DNA from: Xanthostigma xanthostigma
Taxonomy: Eukaryota > Arthropoda > Insecta > Raphidioptera > Raphidiidae
DNA length: 64,000 nucleotides
Reading direction: 5' to 3'
Assembly: GCA_963575645.1 (NCBI GenBank)
Contig: OY754465.1
Span: 35,165,501 to 35,229,500, forward strand
This document shows, piece after piece, positions 35,643 to 48,720 of the stretch. Each line of letters starts with the position of its first letter. The stretch's first letter is position 1. The position numbers and the translations under genes were made by a program. The notes beneath the pieces were generated by a model. The model was not told the DNA's origin. It did not search any database and worked only from the letters and a program-made list of their open reading frames with translations.

Positions 35643-37012
35643 GACCTGAATTTTTACACAGTGAGTCTCCTATATCTACCATACATGGAGTGGGGACTCA
35701 CTAAGCCCGGAGTGGCCGCCGCGGCCCGTACTCAGGTGCGGCAGGTACAAAATTTGACTAATTTTCAAAGTATTTGACCACGTCTGCCATTTGGAAATTT
35801 AATAATATATTATTATTGCTATTGAAAAATAACAATGGCAGACCATTATCGCGCGACAATCATCGTGGAAGACAATTTTTTAAGTACTAAAAAATATGAA
35901 ATTTTGAAAGGTATATTTTTCATCACGGATTATTATTTTATTTATTATTTCAAGCAAGTTTCGTAAAAAAAATTTTTTTCTAAACTTTATAGTTCCGGAA
36001 ATATTTAGAAAATTAAAAAAAAATCAGCTGCTCTTTTGTCTTGTAGATCTGTCAAAAATAAACTAGTTAAGCAAGCTTTGACTAGTTTTTACATGACGTG
36101 GAACATATTTTGTAGGTAACCGTGGCAACGAATAGCAAATATCATATGGAATACTAGCCATTACCCGCGTCACCTGACGCGATATCAGAAATGTTATTTT
36201 CTTCAAATGTCAATATTTTTGAAGTTGGAATGGTCCCGTCGCTCAATTGGTTGGAATTTTTTATTTGTTCCGAAACAAAATTAAAAAGTGTCAAGTGAGA
36301 ATAAGAATATTGTTTATAGGTATAGGCATAAATAATTTTTTATATTCTCTTGACATTTTTTATTTTTGTTTTGGAACAAATAAAAAATTACAACCAATTG
36401 GGCGACGAGACCATTCCAACTTCAAAAATATTGACATTTGATATAGTAAAATAAAGAAAATAACATTTCTGATATCGCGTCAGGTGACGCGGGTAATGGC
36501 TAGTATTCAATATGATATTTGCTATTCGTTGCCACGGTTACCTACAAAATATGTTCCACGTCATGTAAAAACTAGTCAAAGCTTGCTAACTAGTTTATTT
36601 CTGACAGATCTACAAGACAAAAGAGCAGCTGATTTTTTTTAATTTTCTAAATATTTCCGGAACTATAAAGTTTAGAAAAAAATTTTATTTACGAAACTTG
36701 CTTGAAATAATAAATAAAATAATAATCCGTGATGAAAAATATACCTTTCAAAATTTCATATTTTTTAGTACTTAAAAAATTGTCTTCCACGATGATTGTC
36801 GCGCGATAATGGTCTGCCATTGTTATTTTTCAATAGCAATAATAATATATTATTAAATTTCCAAATGGCAGACGTGGTCAAATACTTTGAAAATTAGTCA
36901 AATTTTGTACCTGTCGCACCTGAGTACGGGCCGCGGCGGCCACTCCGGGCTTAGTGAGTCCCCACTCCATGTATGGTAGGTATAGGAGACTCACTGTGTA
37001 AAAATTCAGGTC
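35643..37012. mobile_element. 1.37-kb near-perfect palindromic element
   Basis: GACCTGAATTTTTACACAGT opens the left arm and its complement closes the right. Arms of about 650 bp (35643-36295 and 36350-37012) are almost identical over every stretch compared, separated by about 55 bases. No protein is encoded. Related sequence: one arm at 22.6 kb and the core of the domino intron hairpin at 9.7-10.2 kb. No TSD was seen. Confidence 0.85.
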
Positions 37013-39480
37013 ATTCAAAAACATGAGATGGCCAATTCATAAATCCATCCTCTTAGCGGTGGATTGGGGAGAGTGCAATTGGCCAAAAATGTCTGCCCCT
37101 GGTATTTCCCAGTCATTTGGCTCTTACAAAATCTAAAGAAGCGACAGAATTTTTTTTTAAATTTAATAATTTTTTTACCATCTTTGACATTTTTTATCTA
37201 ATTTTCGACATTTTGACATCAAATTACGAAAAAATGGCCTCACAAAAATGTCTGCCACTATTTTTCGTCGATGTGCACATCGAAAAGAAAATGTTCCATT
37301 TTGTTAGATCCGGTTATAGGGTTCACTTTTTTTCCATTCACGCACGGAAAAATGACCCACGAATTTTTTCTGCCACTATTTTGCAGGGAATGTGAAGCAC
37401 TGAAAGTAAATTATAGGTACCGTCAAAACCAAGCGGTTAGGCCGACATTTTTTTCGATCCCCCCATCTTAAACTGGGTCTAGATTCCGTCTATATATCAT
37501 AATATAAGAAAAAAAATGCTCTAAATTACTTAAATAGCTTACCTATATATCAGACGGCAGAAAGTTGGGAAGTATGGTTTTTTTTGCGCATCAGCTCACT
37601 AACTATTATGTTACACGTCAAGATGTAGACTTTTTTCTAATCGATTCACTGTTTCTAAGTTTAGAAGTAACATCAATACTTAATCGTTTATGTATATTAT
37701 TTCAGATATATAGAAGAAACGTTTTTACATTATGTTACATAGAATGTAATAAGAAAATTTTATAATATAGGAAAAATTAAGGGAAAAAAACGACATGAGC
37801 GGCTTTGTATTTGGGTCACAGATATATATGTTGGCGTTGCAGAAGATAGCGGAGTACATATTATTATAGTCATACATAATATTATGTAAAGTACATAGCT
37901 CATATAAATAAATTCGTTATGTAATGAAATACGCACAGAAATATAATCCATCAGAGAAACTATTTTGGGCGTGTGCAAAATATAGTATTATATCGTAGCT
38001 ATTAAAACGAAAAGGCGTATCTCAATATTTGACTGAATTTTTATTTATCTATAGTCTAATCATTTTCAAGATGAAGTAGACAAGCGGCGCGCTCAGAACT
38101 CGAAACTTTTACTATTTGTATTTTTCCAACAGTGTCACTTGCGTAAAACTGACAACAGAATAAAAAAATACGGTCCGGTGTAGTGTACATACATTTGCAA
38201 AATTTGAAATACTCCTGACGGATCAATGACAAATGACAATTCAACAAACAAAGGAACACGTGCTGATCACGCACACGCATTACTTTATCGTGAAAATGAG
38301 TAGACTATACTATGGGGGGCAATTTTTGAAGATAAGGTTGGTCTGTACAGACTTTATACGAAAACAGATAGACCGTTTTGGAGGCATATGATTCATTTAA
38401 AATATATAAAATATAATATGTTCAAAAATAAATGTCGCTGCGGGGTCGATCTGGAACCTAAAATATTACCGGGAAAATTGTCAAACGTCTCTACGCGACC
38501 ATTTACTAAGAAGAAAAAAATCCGGCCCGGACTGGATCGGCCCACCAGCTAAAGTCCCGCGGGTATTCCCTGAGGCCAGACCGACGCTGCACTGTGTCGC
38601 TGACAGATAATTAATTAATCATTTTCATATTGCGTTACCCAAATTATACTGATTTAAAATTTTGTAAATTTTATTCATTTTCTGTCAGTCAGCCATCTTG
38701 GGTCGATTTCATTGTTATCTCTCTATAGCACATGTGTACAATGGATTTCGGTAGGTACTTGGTTATAAATCTAGAGACTTAACATTCACAAGGGGGCGCT
38801 AGGAATCCTAGATACGATTCATGTCTTAAATTTACTCGAATATATTCGTACCCTTTCTTAGAATTACTTGGAATTTCAATATTTGTGCCCCCGGCCCTGT
38901 TTTACGAAGTTCACATTTTGTCACCAAAATGTCGTATGATCAGATCCCAACAGTTTATTCTGTTTAAATTAGTCCACATTGTTATCGTTGAAACTTGAAG
39001 CACTTTTCAGCAAAGAAAACAAACACTGGTTGTACAGTTAACTTCTTGATTTTATTCCAGTTTCTTATATCAGAAATTGCTGTATACTTGTTATAACATT
39101 CGGTACGTGAGTTTCTTCGTACATATTGCAATGGCGAAGAGATAATGATCAATTAATATAATAACAGTTATATTTTGGAACTGGTACCGGGTTACTAAAA
39201 AACATACAATCTCAAAAAATTTCCATTCTGTCTGTTATCAGTTCTATATTAAATTCAACGATTCCCTGATGCTGCGCCGCTTAGCAGTGTTTGTTGTTAC
39301 TGGCGTTGTCAGGTGTTCTGATTTGCGCGGGAGATCCCGATTTTTTTGGGGGTTTGGGGACACGATTCAACCTTGATAGGGATGCCGTATGTCCCGATTT
39401 TTTAATGAAAGCAAATTAGAATGCTCTAGACACTTTCTCTTACGCATCAATTGTTAATGTAACTAAATAACTTTGTTGAC
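37013..39480. other. intergenic, nothing recognised
   Basis: Short frames only. A stretch at 38510-38600 is locally GC-rich (CCGGCCCGGACTGGATCGGC) and may be a MITE end, but no partner was found. Confidence 0.4.
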
Positions 39481-39499
39481 ATATTTTTTCCAATTGACG

Positions 39500-40069
39500 A
39501 TCTTTATGGGGAAGTTTCTAACGTAAGAATGGCACAACTTATTTGAAAAGCAAAGATACTGATCAATTGGTCAATATGTATTATGCACTAGTGTATCCTT
39601 ATTTACAGTATAACATAATAATTTGGGGTCAATCAGTTGACATAAATAGAGCATTTATACTACAAAAACGAATTGTACGTTTAATCTTTAATATACCGTT
39701 CAGAGGTACTTGTAGAGAAAAATTTAAAAGCTACAAAATATTAACACTCACAATCTCACATCTATATATATATATATCTATAAGATATTGGTAAATGTTA
39801 AAAAGAATATATCCCGCTATAAGACAGTTTCTGATATTAATCCCTATAATTCCAGGCAGTCATCACAAATATATATAGCTAAGCACCATACAACATCTTA
39901 TGAAAAATCTCCAATCTATGCGGGATCTTATCTTTTTAATAATTTACCAAGCCATATAAGCCAAAGTTCTAACATTAGACAATTTGAAACTGAGCTCAAA
40001 AAGTACCTCACTACAAATTGTTTTTATAGTATAAATGAATATTTAAATTTGATTATATTTGATTTTTGA
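39500..40069 (+). mobile_element. LINE fragment: C-terminal end of a reverse transcriptase ORF
   Basis: The frame at 39543-39794 reads NMYYALVYPYLQYNIIIWG, LQKRIVRLIFN and FKSYKILTL. A second frame at 39788-40069 reads KNISRYKTVSDINPYNSRQS, AGSYLFNNLPSHI and FETELKKYLTTNCFYS. Together these are the thumb/C-terminal region common to CR1/Jockey-group LINEs. The frame shifts near a TATATA run at about 39770-39795, so the copy is dead. The 5' part (endonuclease, RT palm) is missing, as usual for 5'-truncated insertions. The exact clade is uncertain. Confidence 0.8.
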
Positions 40070-42470
40070 CTATTCACATCTATACTTAGTATAGCTAGGT
40101 GAAATATTAATATTATTTATTTATTTATCATAATCAGCGATTGTTTATTTAGTTATCAAGTACTGCCAATTGTACTACCCTACCATTATTTTCACCACCA
40201 ATAGGACTTATCATTTCGGAATACGGCGGTAGAGGCCCTGGCGCTATAAGACTAGAAGAAGAGGAGATTTAAATATTGTTTCCTTTTTTAAAATAGAAAA
40301 AAACTGAATTATAAAATAATCGATCAGGTTAACTGACAGTAATACCGTGTTGCCTTGGATTCATTTATATAATCAGGGAGACTGGCTCCATGCAGAAGGG
40401 TGCACCTGACTCGGATCTGTCCAAAACCTCCATGATGCGACCATGTTACATAAATTTGCCATTCCCGAACAAAGTCGAGTAAGAATGGCTAGTTTCAAAT
40501 AAATCTAGTAAAAGTGGGTTTTATTAAGCCGAAATTAATGTTCATTACGGAACCCCCTACACAATGACGCTGAGAATTGAGATGCTGATTGTTTATGTGT
40601 TGCGAGCGCTGAAGGCTTGAGGGGACAAGGCGACGTAAAAAATATTGTCATCTGTGACGCAACATGTAAATTTCGGCAGTGGCTGCTTGTGGGTTCCATG
40701 TTTGGTGAAGTGCTAGGAGATGATTTGTTCTTATACCCAGAGACATGGGCGAAATCAAATTACATACGACACACTGGTGAATGTGTACGACATGTGACCT
40801 TCTAGCTATCTACATATATAATTACCTATTGTATGTCTGTCTTTCCAGAGCCTCCAGAAGGTCCCAGTAGACATAGAAAGTTGAAATTTGGCACACGGGA
40901 CAGATTCTAACGGAGTCAGATTTTCGATTTTCTCCCCGGGGACTGAAATAGGGTTTTTTTTTTGATAAAAACTTCGTACAACATAACAGGCCATGGAATG
41001 AATAGTTGCCTTTGGTTACGTATGTAAACAATGTAGTAAAATGTGAAAAACAAAATCGTCTGGCAAAGCTCTTCATTGTAGTGTGTATATCACTGTATGT
41101 TACACTTCATGCGTGTTGCGGTTTCTCTGAAGTTGTGAGATGTAAAATTGCATCTGATTGCGCAGTGAACCCAATACTACTTTACTAGAGTTTGAATTAA
41201 TTACAAAATTTGTTTATTATAGATGTACAAAATTATATTTTTTTGTGGGAAACGATCTAAAAGAAAGGTGAAGGTGCACTTCACCTGAATAGCCGTCACT
41301 GAATTTAATCATTGCTCATCCCCATTTTGTCGTAGTATAATAATATAATAGGTATAGTCTAAGATAATTATTGGGAAGATGTAGGGCGTAGGCTTTGAAC
41401 AGTGAACAAAAAAAAAAAAAACTTTGCCACTTTATGTACCTACTAGTATTGCAATTTGACGTATGGACGGAGCTTAGGTCAAATGTAACGTCAAATCCGC
41501 CATTTTTCATATAGGCTATAGCTATACGTAATGTGTTCATGTCTTAAATTTTTGTTACCAGACATCATATCGTTTTATGTCAAATCCCAATAGATAGTTT
41601 GATATTTTTGAAATAAAACTTTTTTAGGTGCGCTAGGAGGGTAAATTGGTTTGGATCAGATGAAAAGAGAAAAATTTACCCTTCTCCGACTTCAATCGGC
41701 AGTTGCGAGGAAAGAGTGAGAAAATCGCTTCTATTCTCTCTGTCAAAGCGTCAGACGCACTCTATACAAGCATGCGCGGTGCGTACTGTGTGTATACGTA
41801 GCATTTTCTTTAGCCACGGTAACAAATTCCATATAACCATTTCCTAATCCTGGAATAATAAAGTGTTAGAATGCTAGAACCTAAGAAGTTTCACTTTTAC
41901 GCATACTTTTTTTTATACTGGGCGTAGTCAACTCTAAGTATCGGACAATTGCTCGTTCTTATCCTCTGGTTCTAACGATACTGTCTTGGATAGTTCCAGA
42001 CATGTATAGTTTCTGGACCTGGAACTATGTCCTCTTTCGAAGATGTTTCTTTCTTTAGAACTCATCTAAACACATCCATACGCTGACATAGTTCTATTTC
42101 ATCTGTCGCCATTCTTCAAGTCCAACAACGGCCACTTTCCCGAATGAGGGTGCATATTATGTAGTAATAACGGCGTTTTACATTACGAAGCATATAATTC
42201 TGTCCGTCCAGACTGTGGACGGGATCGATTCGCAACCCGCACTTCTCATAATATTTATACTGCAAAGTACTAAAAAATAAAGAATTTTTATTATTATTTT
42301 ACCCACCACGGAACGGAGAAGGTATATGCGTTTAGGGTGAGAGATTGTTTGTTTGTGCACTCGAATATCTCCATTTATCTCGAAAACGGTTTGATCAATT
42401 CAGATGCGATTTTCTGTAACGGGTTTGTAATTCATCTGCGATGGTTCTTAGTGCGAGAAATCTAAAAAGT
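40070..42470. other. intergenic, retroposon-like scraps
   Basis: Bases 40806-40995 (CCAGAGCCTCCAGAAGG, TTGAAATTTGGCACACGGGA) and 42300-42440 (CACCACGGAACGGAGAAGG, TCTCGAAAACGGTTTGATCA) look like non-coding 3' parts of insect interspersed repeats. Nothing codes. Confidence 0.4.
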
Positions 42471-42878
42471 TTAAAATAAAATAAAAATTTTGAAAAACCC
42501 ACGACGGTCGTAAACGTTGCAATTGAAAAAGGACTAAATAAAATTTTAAAACCCCTCGACTAAAAGGAGGTAAGTAACAAAAAAAAATCAGTGGGAGGCT
42601 GCCATTCGCTGCCCTGAAATGAACTAAAATTTTGAAATTTTAGAGTATGTGACTGATTCAAATCACACTGGGTAAATAAATAATTAATTGTAGTCTTCTG
42701 TTGATATTTTCCTATTCTTAATTCAGGGCAGCGAATGGCAGCCCCCGACGGATTTTCTTTGATTACTTACCTCCTTTTAGTCGGGGTTTTAAAATATTTA
42801 GGTAATCCTTTTTTCAATTACAATGTTTACATCCGTCGTGGATTTTTTCAAAAATTTTAATTTTGTTTTTCATTTTAT
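42471..42878. mobile_element. 0.4-kb foldback element
   Basis: Inverted arms of about 150 bp: CCACGACGG(T/A)(C/T)GTAAAC, TTTTAAAACCCC(TC)GACT, AAAGGAGGTAAGTAA and GGCTGCCATTCGCTGCCCTG occur on the left and inverted on the right. The AT-rich centre is near 42640-42700. Confidence 0.7.
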
Positions 42879-44390
42879 CTATTCAAAGCTGCTAGTGAAA
42901 CAGTGGGACGAGATTGTTTTTATAGTACATGTTTCTCGGAAACAAATCTATTCAGCAAAAGAAACGTGCTCCATGTTCGTTGTTCCGTCTTTGAAACTGT
43001 TTTGTGCAACCCACAACCTATCTTCATCTCTGAGATTTGGCACCAGTAGAATTTTGCCAACATTGCCACCCTGTATGTTATACGCCACTGATTATTATTA
43101 TTATTATATTTGTGTGCATATCGAGTAAGTATATAACCTACCTACACGCTTACTCTCGACTGAAATCTTGTGTTTCTGCTGGCGGAAACGGGACTACATC
43201 TTCCGTTAAACTTCGCGCTCTATACTTATATTATATCATCATATACGTGTACTTATGCTACCTATATATAGGTATAGTTTGTATACCACCCAGGGATTGG
43301 AGAAAGATGAAAATAAGCGTGATTTAGCAATATCCGTGTTTGATTTCCACGGGAAATTAACCTTGAGATTCCCGCCAAGAATTGCATTTCTCGTCGCCTA
43401 CTGGTTTAGATAAGTTTGTTACAAGGTGTAACTGTTTCAGGGAGTAAAATAATCCCGTTTGAGAAATAATATTATTTGTTGCTTGTTTTTGTTTGTGATT
43501 TTACTCGCGCGTACGTCCATATTTCTCGCATATTAACTCAGATGGATCGAGAACCCAAACAAGATCGCGCAAAAAGCGTCTACACTTTAAGTTTGGTCGC
43601 ATGAATTGATAATGTACCAAGCTTCATCAAAACCACTGTAGCCGTTTTTCAAGCGATGCTGGCACAAACAGAATAGACAGACACAATTTATGACAGCGCA
43701 TTCTTTCGTCTAACTCTGGGTATCTTACAAAATATCTGAAAAATGTGCAACCTTATAAAATTTGCGCAATATTATACTACTCTATAGACCTTATGTGGAC
43801 TGCGTGTGTGTACTCCGTGCGTTGTACGAAACCAGAAGTCGAATGACTTGCAGGTGGCTGCGAAAAGAGGGAGATTGCATTTATAATAGCGTTATGACAC
43901 ATAACATATTTTTCCCGTTACATTTTGGTATACCCATTTTTCGGGTACTCATTCTTTGTTTAGTTTAATTCTTTCAAATAGTCTGGACAGTGACTTCGCA
44001 TAAAACGTTTCACTTCACGGTAGAATTCGGTAAGATTAATGCAGTGATTATTTGCGCATTAACTACTTTTCAAAGATGTCGTCATTGCAATTTGTTGCGA
44101 ACAGTAAATTCAATTGTCGCGTGTCGTCTGTCCAACCTTATAAAAATTGCGACTTGCGAGCAACTTGTTACGGTCGTTTATAGTAGATAATTCAGCGGTG
44201 TCGTTATTTCGCTGCTATTTCTACAGTTCAGATAATGACAGTTACACGAGCATTCTGCTTGTAATTTAATTACAACGTGAAACCTCAGAAATTTAAAAAA
44301 GGCAATTGGTGGAAAGTTTGAGGTTAAATTAGTTAGTTATAGACTATTTTAGCCTCAAAATTTCCACCAATTATTTTAAGTTAGTTATAG
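42879..44390. other. intergenic, nothing recognised
   Basis: Open frames up to about 100 codons overlap one another in different frames, are low in information and show no domain. Confidence 0.45.
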
Positions 44391-44780
44391 GCTACGACAA
44401 AGCGGAAAAAAATTACGCTTAAGGAAAACTGAGCTCAGAATTATTTCCGGACTCTTCTCAGGTCACTGCCCATTGAGGTATCACAATAACAAAATTGGTG
44501 TAACGGACACCATGTCATGCCGCTTCTGTTTGGAGGCTCCTGAAACATCGGAGCATTTGCTTAGCAAATGAGAAGCAGTCATGATACGAAGACTCCATCA
44601 TTTCAACAATCCATTCTTAACGCCTGATCAGGTTTGTGATGCAGATACCAGAACCATCCTAGGCTTTATAAAAAGCCTTAACCTCGCTCAGGAACAAACA
44701 AGTCAGGGCTACACAATAGATCTACCAAGGCTGCGGTGTTGACGAGGCGTGCGGTGCCTCAGATCCTCTGTCTAACCTAA
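44391..44780 (+). mobile_element. LINE fragment: ORF2 C-terminus with CCHC-like end and 3' tail
   Basis: The frame reads LRKTELRIISGLFSGHCPLR, YHNNKIGVTDTMSCRFC and ETSEHLLSK. A TGA then stands where the family usually has the next Cys; the frame continues with LTPDQVCDADTRTILGFIKS and ends at TGA 44740-44742. HCPL-x-YH and CRFC-x-ETSEHLL are typical of the end of Jockey/I/R1-group ORF2 after RNase H. A TAATC-type tail follows. It is short, 5'-truncated and inactive. Confidence 0.8.
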
Positions 44781-45157
44781 TCTAATCTAGTTATAACTTA
44801 TAGACTGGCATTATATACTATCGATCTTTTATAAAATATTACAATATTACAGAGCAAAGATCTTTTATAAAATTGGCAAATCCTTTTTACAACACATACT
44901 AGCTGTTTGGTCTTGCCGGATGCGAATCAAATGTATCATTTTTGGTTTGCGTCTGGTGAAGGCAGACTAGTGTTTAACAAGGTCTGCAAGGGATTTGACG
45001 ATTTTATAAAAGGTCTGTGACGCTGTAATACCGCCTCTTTTGTTGTCCAAGAGCTTATGGCAAAATTTTTTTGAGATTTTTGTAAAGACGTATATCATAT
45101 TTCATATTATTATAATATTATAATATTAATATTATTATTATCATATTAATTAATTAA

Positions 45158-45736
45158 TAATATTATAAATGCGAATGTAAGTTTGTTTGTTACGCTTTCA
45201 CGCAAAAACTACTTAACCGATCATCATGAAACTTTGCACATACACTCTTGAAGGTATTAGAAGTAACATAGGATACTTTTTATTAAAAAAAAATAAAAAT
45301 TTTTTACGAAAAATAAGAAAGGGTTGAAAACATTTTTTGGGCCCAAAAATACCGAAAAATTTCTCCGAATCATTTCAAAATTGAAATTTAACCCTTTAGT
45401 AATGATTAAAATGTGCTATTAAAATTTCATTAAAATCGGCCCGACAGGACCGGACTTACAAATTTTATGAAAACGAAATATTATAAATGCGAATGTAAGT
45501 TTGTTTGTTACGCTTTCACGCAAAAACTACTTAACCGATCATCATGAAACTTTGCACATACACTCTTGAAGGTATTAGAAGTAACATAGGATACTTTTTA
45601 TTAAAAAAAAATAAAAATTTTTTACGAAAAATAAGAAAATTGTTTGTCAAAATATGTACAATACCTCAACCCCTGATATGCATGTCAAAAGTCGATTTCC
45701 ATCTCAATCGCGGGCGTAGCCGCGGGTAGCGGCTAG
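45158..45736 (+). mobile_element. Helitron-like non-autonomous repeat with a 318-bp partial tandem duplication
   Basis: AATATTATAAATGCGAATGT starts at 45158 and again at 45476, and about 150 bases are identical in both. The 3' end has the CGCGGGCGTAGCCGCGG hairpin a few bases before CTAG, followed by T, as in Helitrons. This consensus is widespread in insects. The class call rests on the 3' end only. Confidence 0.6.
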
Positions 45737-46533
45737 TATATTATATATATTGAGATTATCAAGTATTTTCTGGACGTAAACCAAATATACTGCAGTCAAC
45801 TGACGGACCGTATATAGTCAAACTATAAAGACAATATCAAAAATTACATTTATATTTTTACTTGAACTATCTAAATCTCTTACCTTAAAAATTTAAAGCA
45901 ATACTACCATTTTATAAACAACAGCCGTTGCCATGCAATAAATTGACAGGTCCGCTGAGTGACGTCATCCCCCCACTACTATCCAACGAAACGAAGCAGC
46001 CTCTGTAATCTGATAATCACGCTCCCGCGCTAGATGAGACCAACCCTGATCATTAGGTGCTCTAATGTATTCTATACCTACAGTCACATAGAAATAATAT
46101 TATATGTTTATTATTAATTGTATCGTTTTCTCGTAACACCACGGGCATTGTAAGTCACCATAATGGCGTTTCTACAGTCATCCATCCCTGTCGTGCGGCA
46201 CAATAGGCAACAAACAAAAGCTTTCTCATCCGAGCACATAATATACAGACACTCACATAAATTATCGAAGGTGCGCGTGTATTCTTCTATGCAAATAATA
46301 TACACAAAAGTTACGGGAAACAAGTACAATATGTCTTTTAAACAAAAACTTAATATACGATAAATAATGTTGAAATCGGAGTATAGTAGGATATCGTCGT
46401 TTTTTTTTTTAATTAGAAACTGCAGGAAATTTAACTCTGAAACATCGCACTTAAAAATTACCCTCAAACTTCACACGATCTGTTATTTCTTCCTGTTTGA
46501 CCAGAACAATCTAATGTTATGAAACTCCCTGTC
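45737..46533. other. intergenic, nothing recognised
   Basis: A 117-codon reverse frame and a forward frame overlap at 46114-46467. Neither has a domain or family-like motif. Confidence 0.45.
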
Positions 46534-47160
46534 ATGTAGAACAGTGATTCCAAAAGTGGACGCTGCAGGGATCCAGGGGGGCGGTGATGGCCACAGGTGC
46601 ATTTGTGGGCGTTGAATTCTGAGTTCAGTAAATAGTTTCATAATTGCAGACTTCAATGTTTCTAATTTACACTTTTTTTTACTATATTTTACGAAAAGGG
46701 TAGAAACATTAATAGCCCGGTCAAATTAGCATAAAAAATAGGGGTACCCTTGCATAAATTCACAACAAGCTGAAAATTTACAGGCACGTAAGGGATACCA
46801 CTCTAATGAAATCCTGAAAAGTCCCCATTGATCCCGTGTGTGCAAAAAAATTTATTCAAGGTCAAAGGTCGCAAAAATGGGTTTTTTGATTTATTTGGCC
46901 AAACGGTTAGTTTTACGATAAAAATAGCTCAGACTAAAATTGTAGAACAGGTTATTATCTACTAAAATTGTCCTTATACTTTTTTCTTTAAGATTTACCA
47001 TTTCTGAGAAAAAGTCATTCGAAAGTTAGCTGGAGCTGTATTCTCCATAAAATGCACAATTTTTCACGCCACCTATAAGGTAGTGTACGAGCTACGTTTT
47101 TTGTAACGAAGTTTCCCCGGTAGGCATACTCCACGATCTGTTTTAGTGGTAAATCAGGTC

Positions 47161-47660
47161 TTATTGAGCTTCTTCTGCTTCTTCATTTCTACTTCCATAA
47201 TTATCTTCTTCTCCTTCTTTTTCCTCTGCATCCTCCTGAGTCGATGTAAATTGTTGTAGCAGCGATACATCATCTGTTTCGTCGTTGATGTTGGTATCTT
47301 CTTCTGTTGAAAGTTCGACGTTTGAACACGACTGGCCTTGACAACTGATGCATGTTGTTGAACAAAATAAGCCCACTTTTTTGCAGCTGCATTTTGAACT
47401 ACACCCCTTCTTACAATTGCAAAAAATGGTGTTAAGGAGCTTCTCTGGTGCAGGCGGAAGTAGAGTATGGATTGGCTCCAGTACATTGTCAATTAGCTTC
47501 CAACCCCATTCTTCTGGATCCAGTGCATTGCCAAGCCACACTTGAAGCTGGTAATACACTCGATAGAAATGTTGCTGAGCAGAAGCTGAAGTTGGAGGAA
47601 GACAATCTAATTGCACACGTTTTTTATTACGATTTTGTTCTGTACACTTTTTTCAAATAC
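47161..47660 (-). CDS. C-terminal part of an element-encoded Cys-rich (CXC-like) protein
   Basis: The reverse-strand frame opens after a stop near 47660 and runs to TTATTG at 47161. KCTEQNRNKKRVQLDCLPPT is followed by FYRVYYQLQVWLGN, LDPEEWGWKL and PPAPEKLL, then a Cys cluster (CNCKKGC, CSCKK, GLFCSTTC, CQGQSC). Counted from the VQLDCLPPT valine, these are Cys 66, 68, 72, 76, 78, 85, 89, 92 and 97. The spacing resembles tesmin/TSO1 CXC zinc-binding motifs. An acidic Glu/Asp tail ends it. I recall similar WLGN-LDP-EWGW plus CXC ends on uncharacterised insect proteins. No complete start is present, so this is the 3' remnant of a longer gene. Confidence 0.55.
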
Positions 47661-48059
47661 TCAACCGTTTTTTAGCTACACGCCCCAGAAAAGTGAGTTT
47701 TCGAAAAAAAACTTTTACCTTCTATTTTTCATCAAACATTCCTTCATGTCGTCTAAACTATTCATCTGAGAAAGAAATTTATTGAGAGGGAGTTGTAGAG
47801 AATTCAATTACCTTCCACAATATATATAATTTAATATATTCAGTGGGTTGCGTCGTAGCTGGGACCTACTTGTTCCAAAACCTGCATTTGGGAAGAAAGA
47901 CAAACAAACAAATATCAAAATTGACAGAGCTTAATTTATTGTTAATTGATGGGCCCATTTAACGAATATAGAGGGAATATCCACCCAAAGATTGCGGCAA
48001 CGTTGATATGCTAGAAAAGAAATGAAAACAACCACTACAAAGTATAAAACAAAGTCCCT

Positions 48060-48720
48060 GTTTTCGTCTGCCTGTTTCTCCGCTTACTTCTTCTAAACCA
48101 CGTTCCGGATTTTGAAACGGTTTTCACTAATAGAAAGAGCGCTAACCGAGGAAGACTTGTGTATAGAATTTGTAAATATTTTTTATAAATTTGTTGAACT
48201 ACGGCGGTGTTTTGTCAAAGACTACATAGTAAAAAACAGAGTCGCTGTCTACATCTGTCTTTTTCTTCGCTTACTTCTTCTAAACCACGTTCCGTATTTT
48301 GAAACGGTTTTCACTAATAGAAAGAGATGTAAACGAGAATGATTTGTGTATATAATTTGTAAATATTTTTCACAAAATGGTCTATCTATATATATATATA
48401 TATTACATATATAGTTTAGCCATTATGTACAAAATAAAAAACTACAGAGGCAAAATGCGACTTTGTTTTATACTATGTAGTGACGTTGATGATGGCAAAT
48501 TATATACACAAACATTCCTCTTTTATCGCTTTTTCTATTAGTAAGAACCGTTTCAAAATCCGAAACGTAGTTTAGAAGAAGCAAGTGGAGAAAAAGCGAA
48601 AGGCAGAGAGCGACTCTGTTTTTTACTATGTAGTCTTTGACAAAACACCGTCGTAGCTCAGCCATTTTGTAAAAAATATTTACAAATTATATACACAAAC
48701 CTTCCTCGTTTATTATAAAT
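48060..48720. repeat. direct and inverted copies of a 190-bp unit inside the nested element
   Basis: TTTTGAAACGGTTTTCACTA with its surroundings occurs at about 48110 and 48297 in the same orientation, and inverted near 48540-48560. The small frames they create share a peptide (FVKDYIVKNRVA) for this reason. A TA microsatellite lies near 48387-48405. Confidence 0.65.

Noticed and set aside
48112-48665. Frames sharing FVKDYIVKNRVA on both strands
   Set aside because: Explained by direct and inverted copies of a non-coding 190-bp unit.
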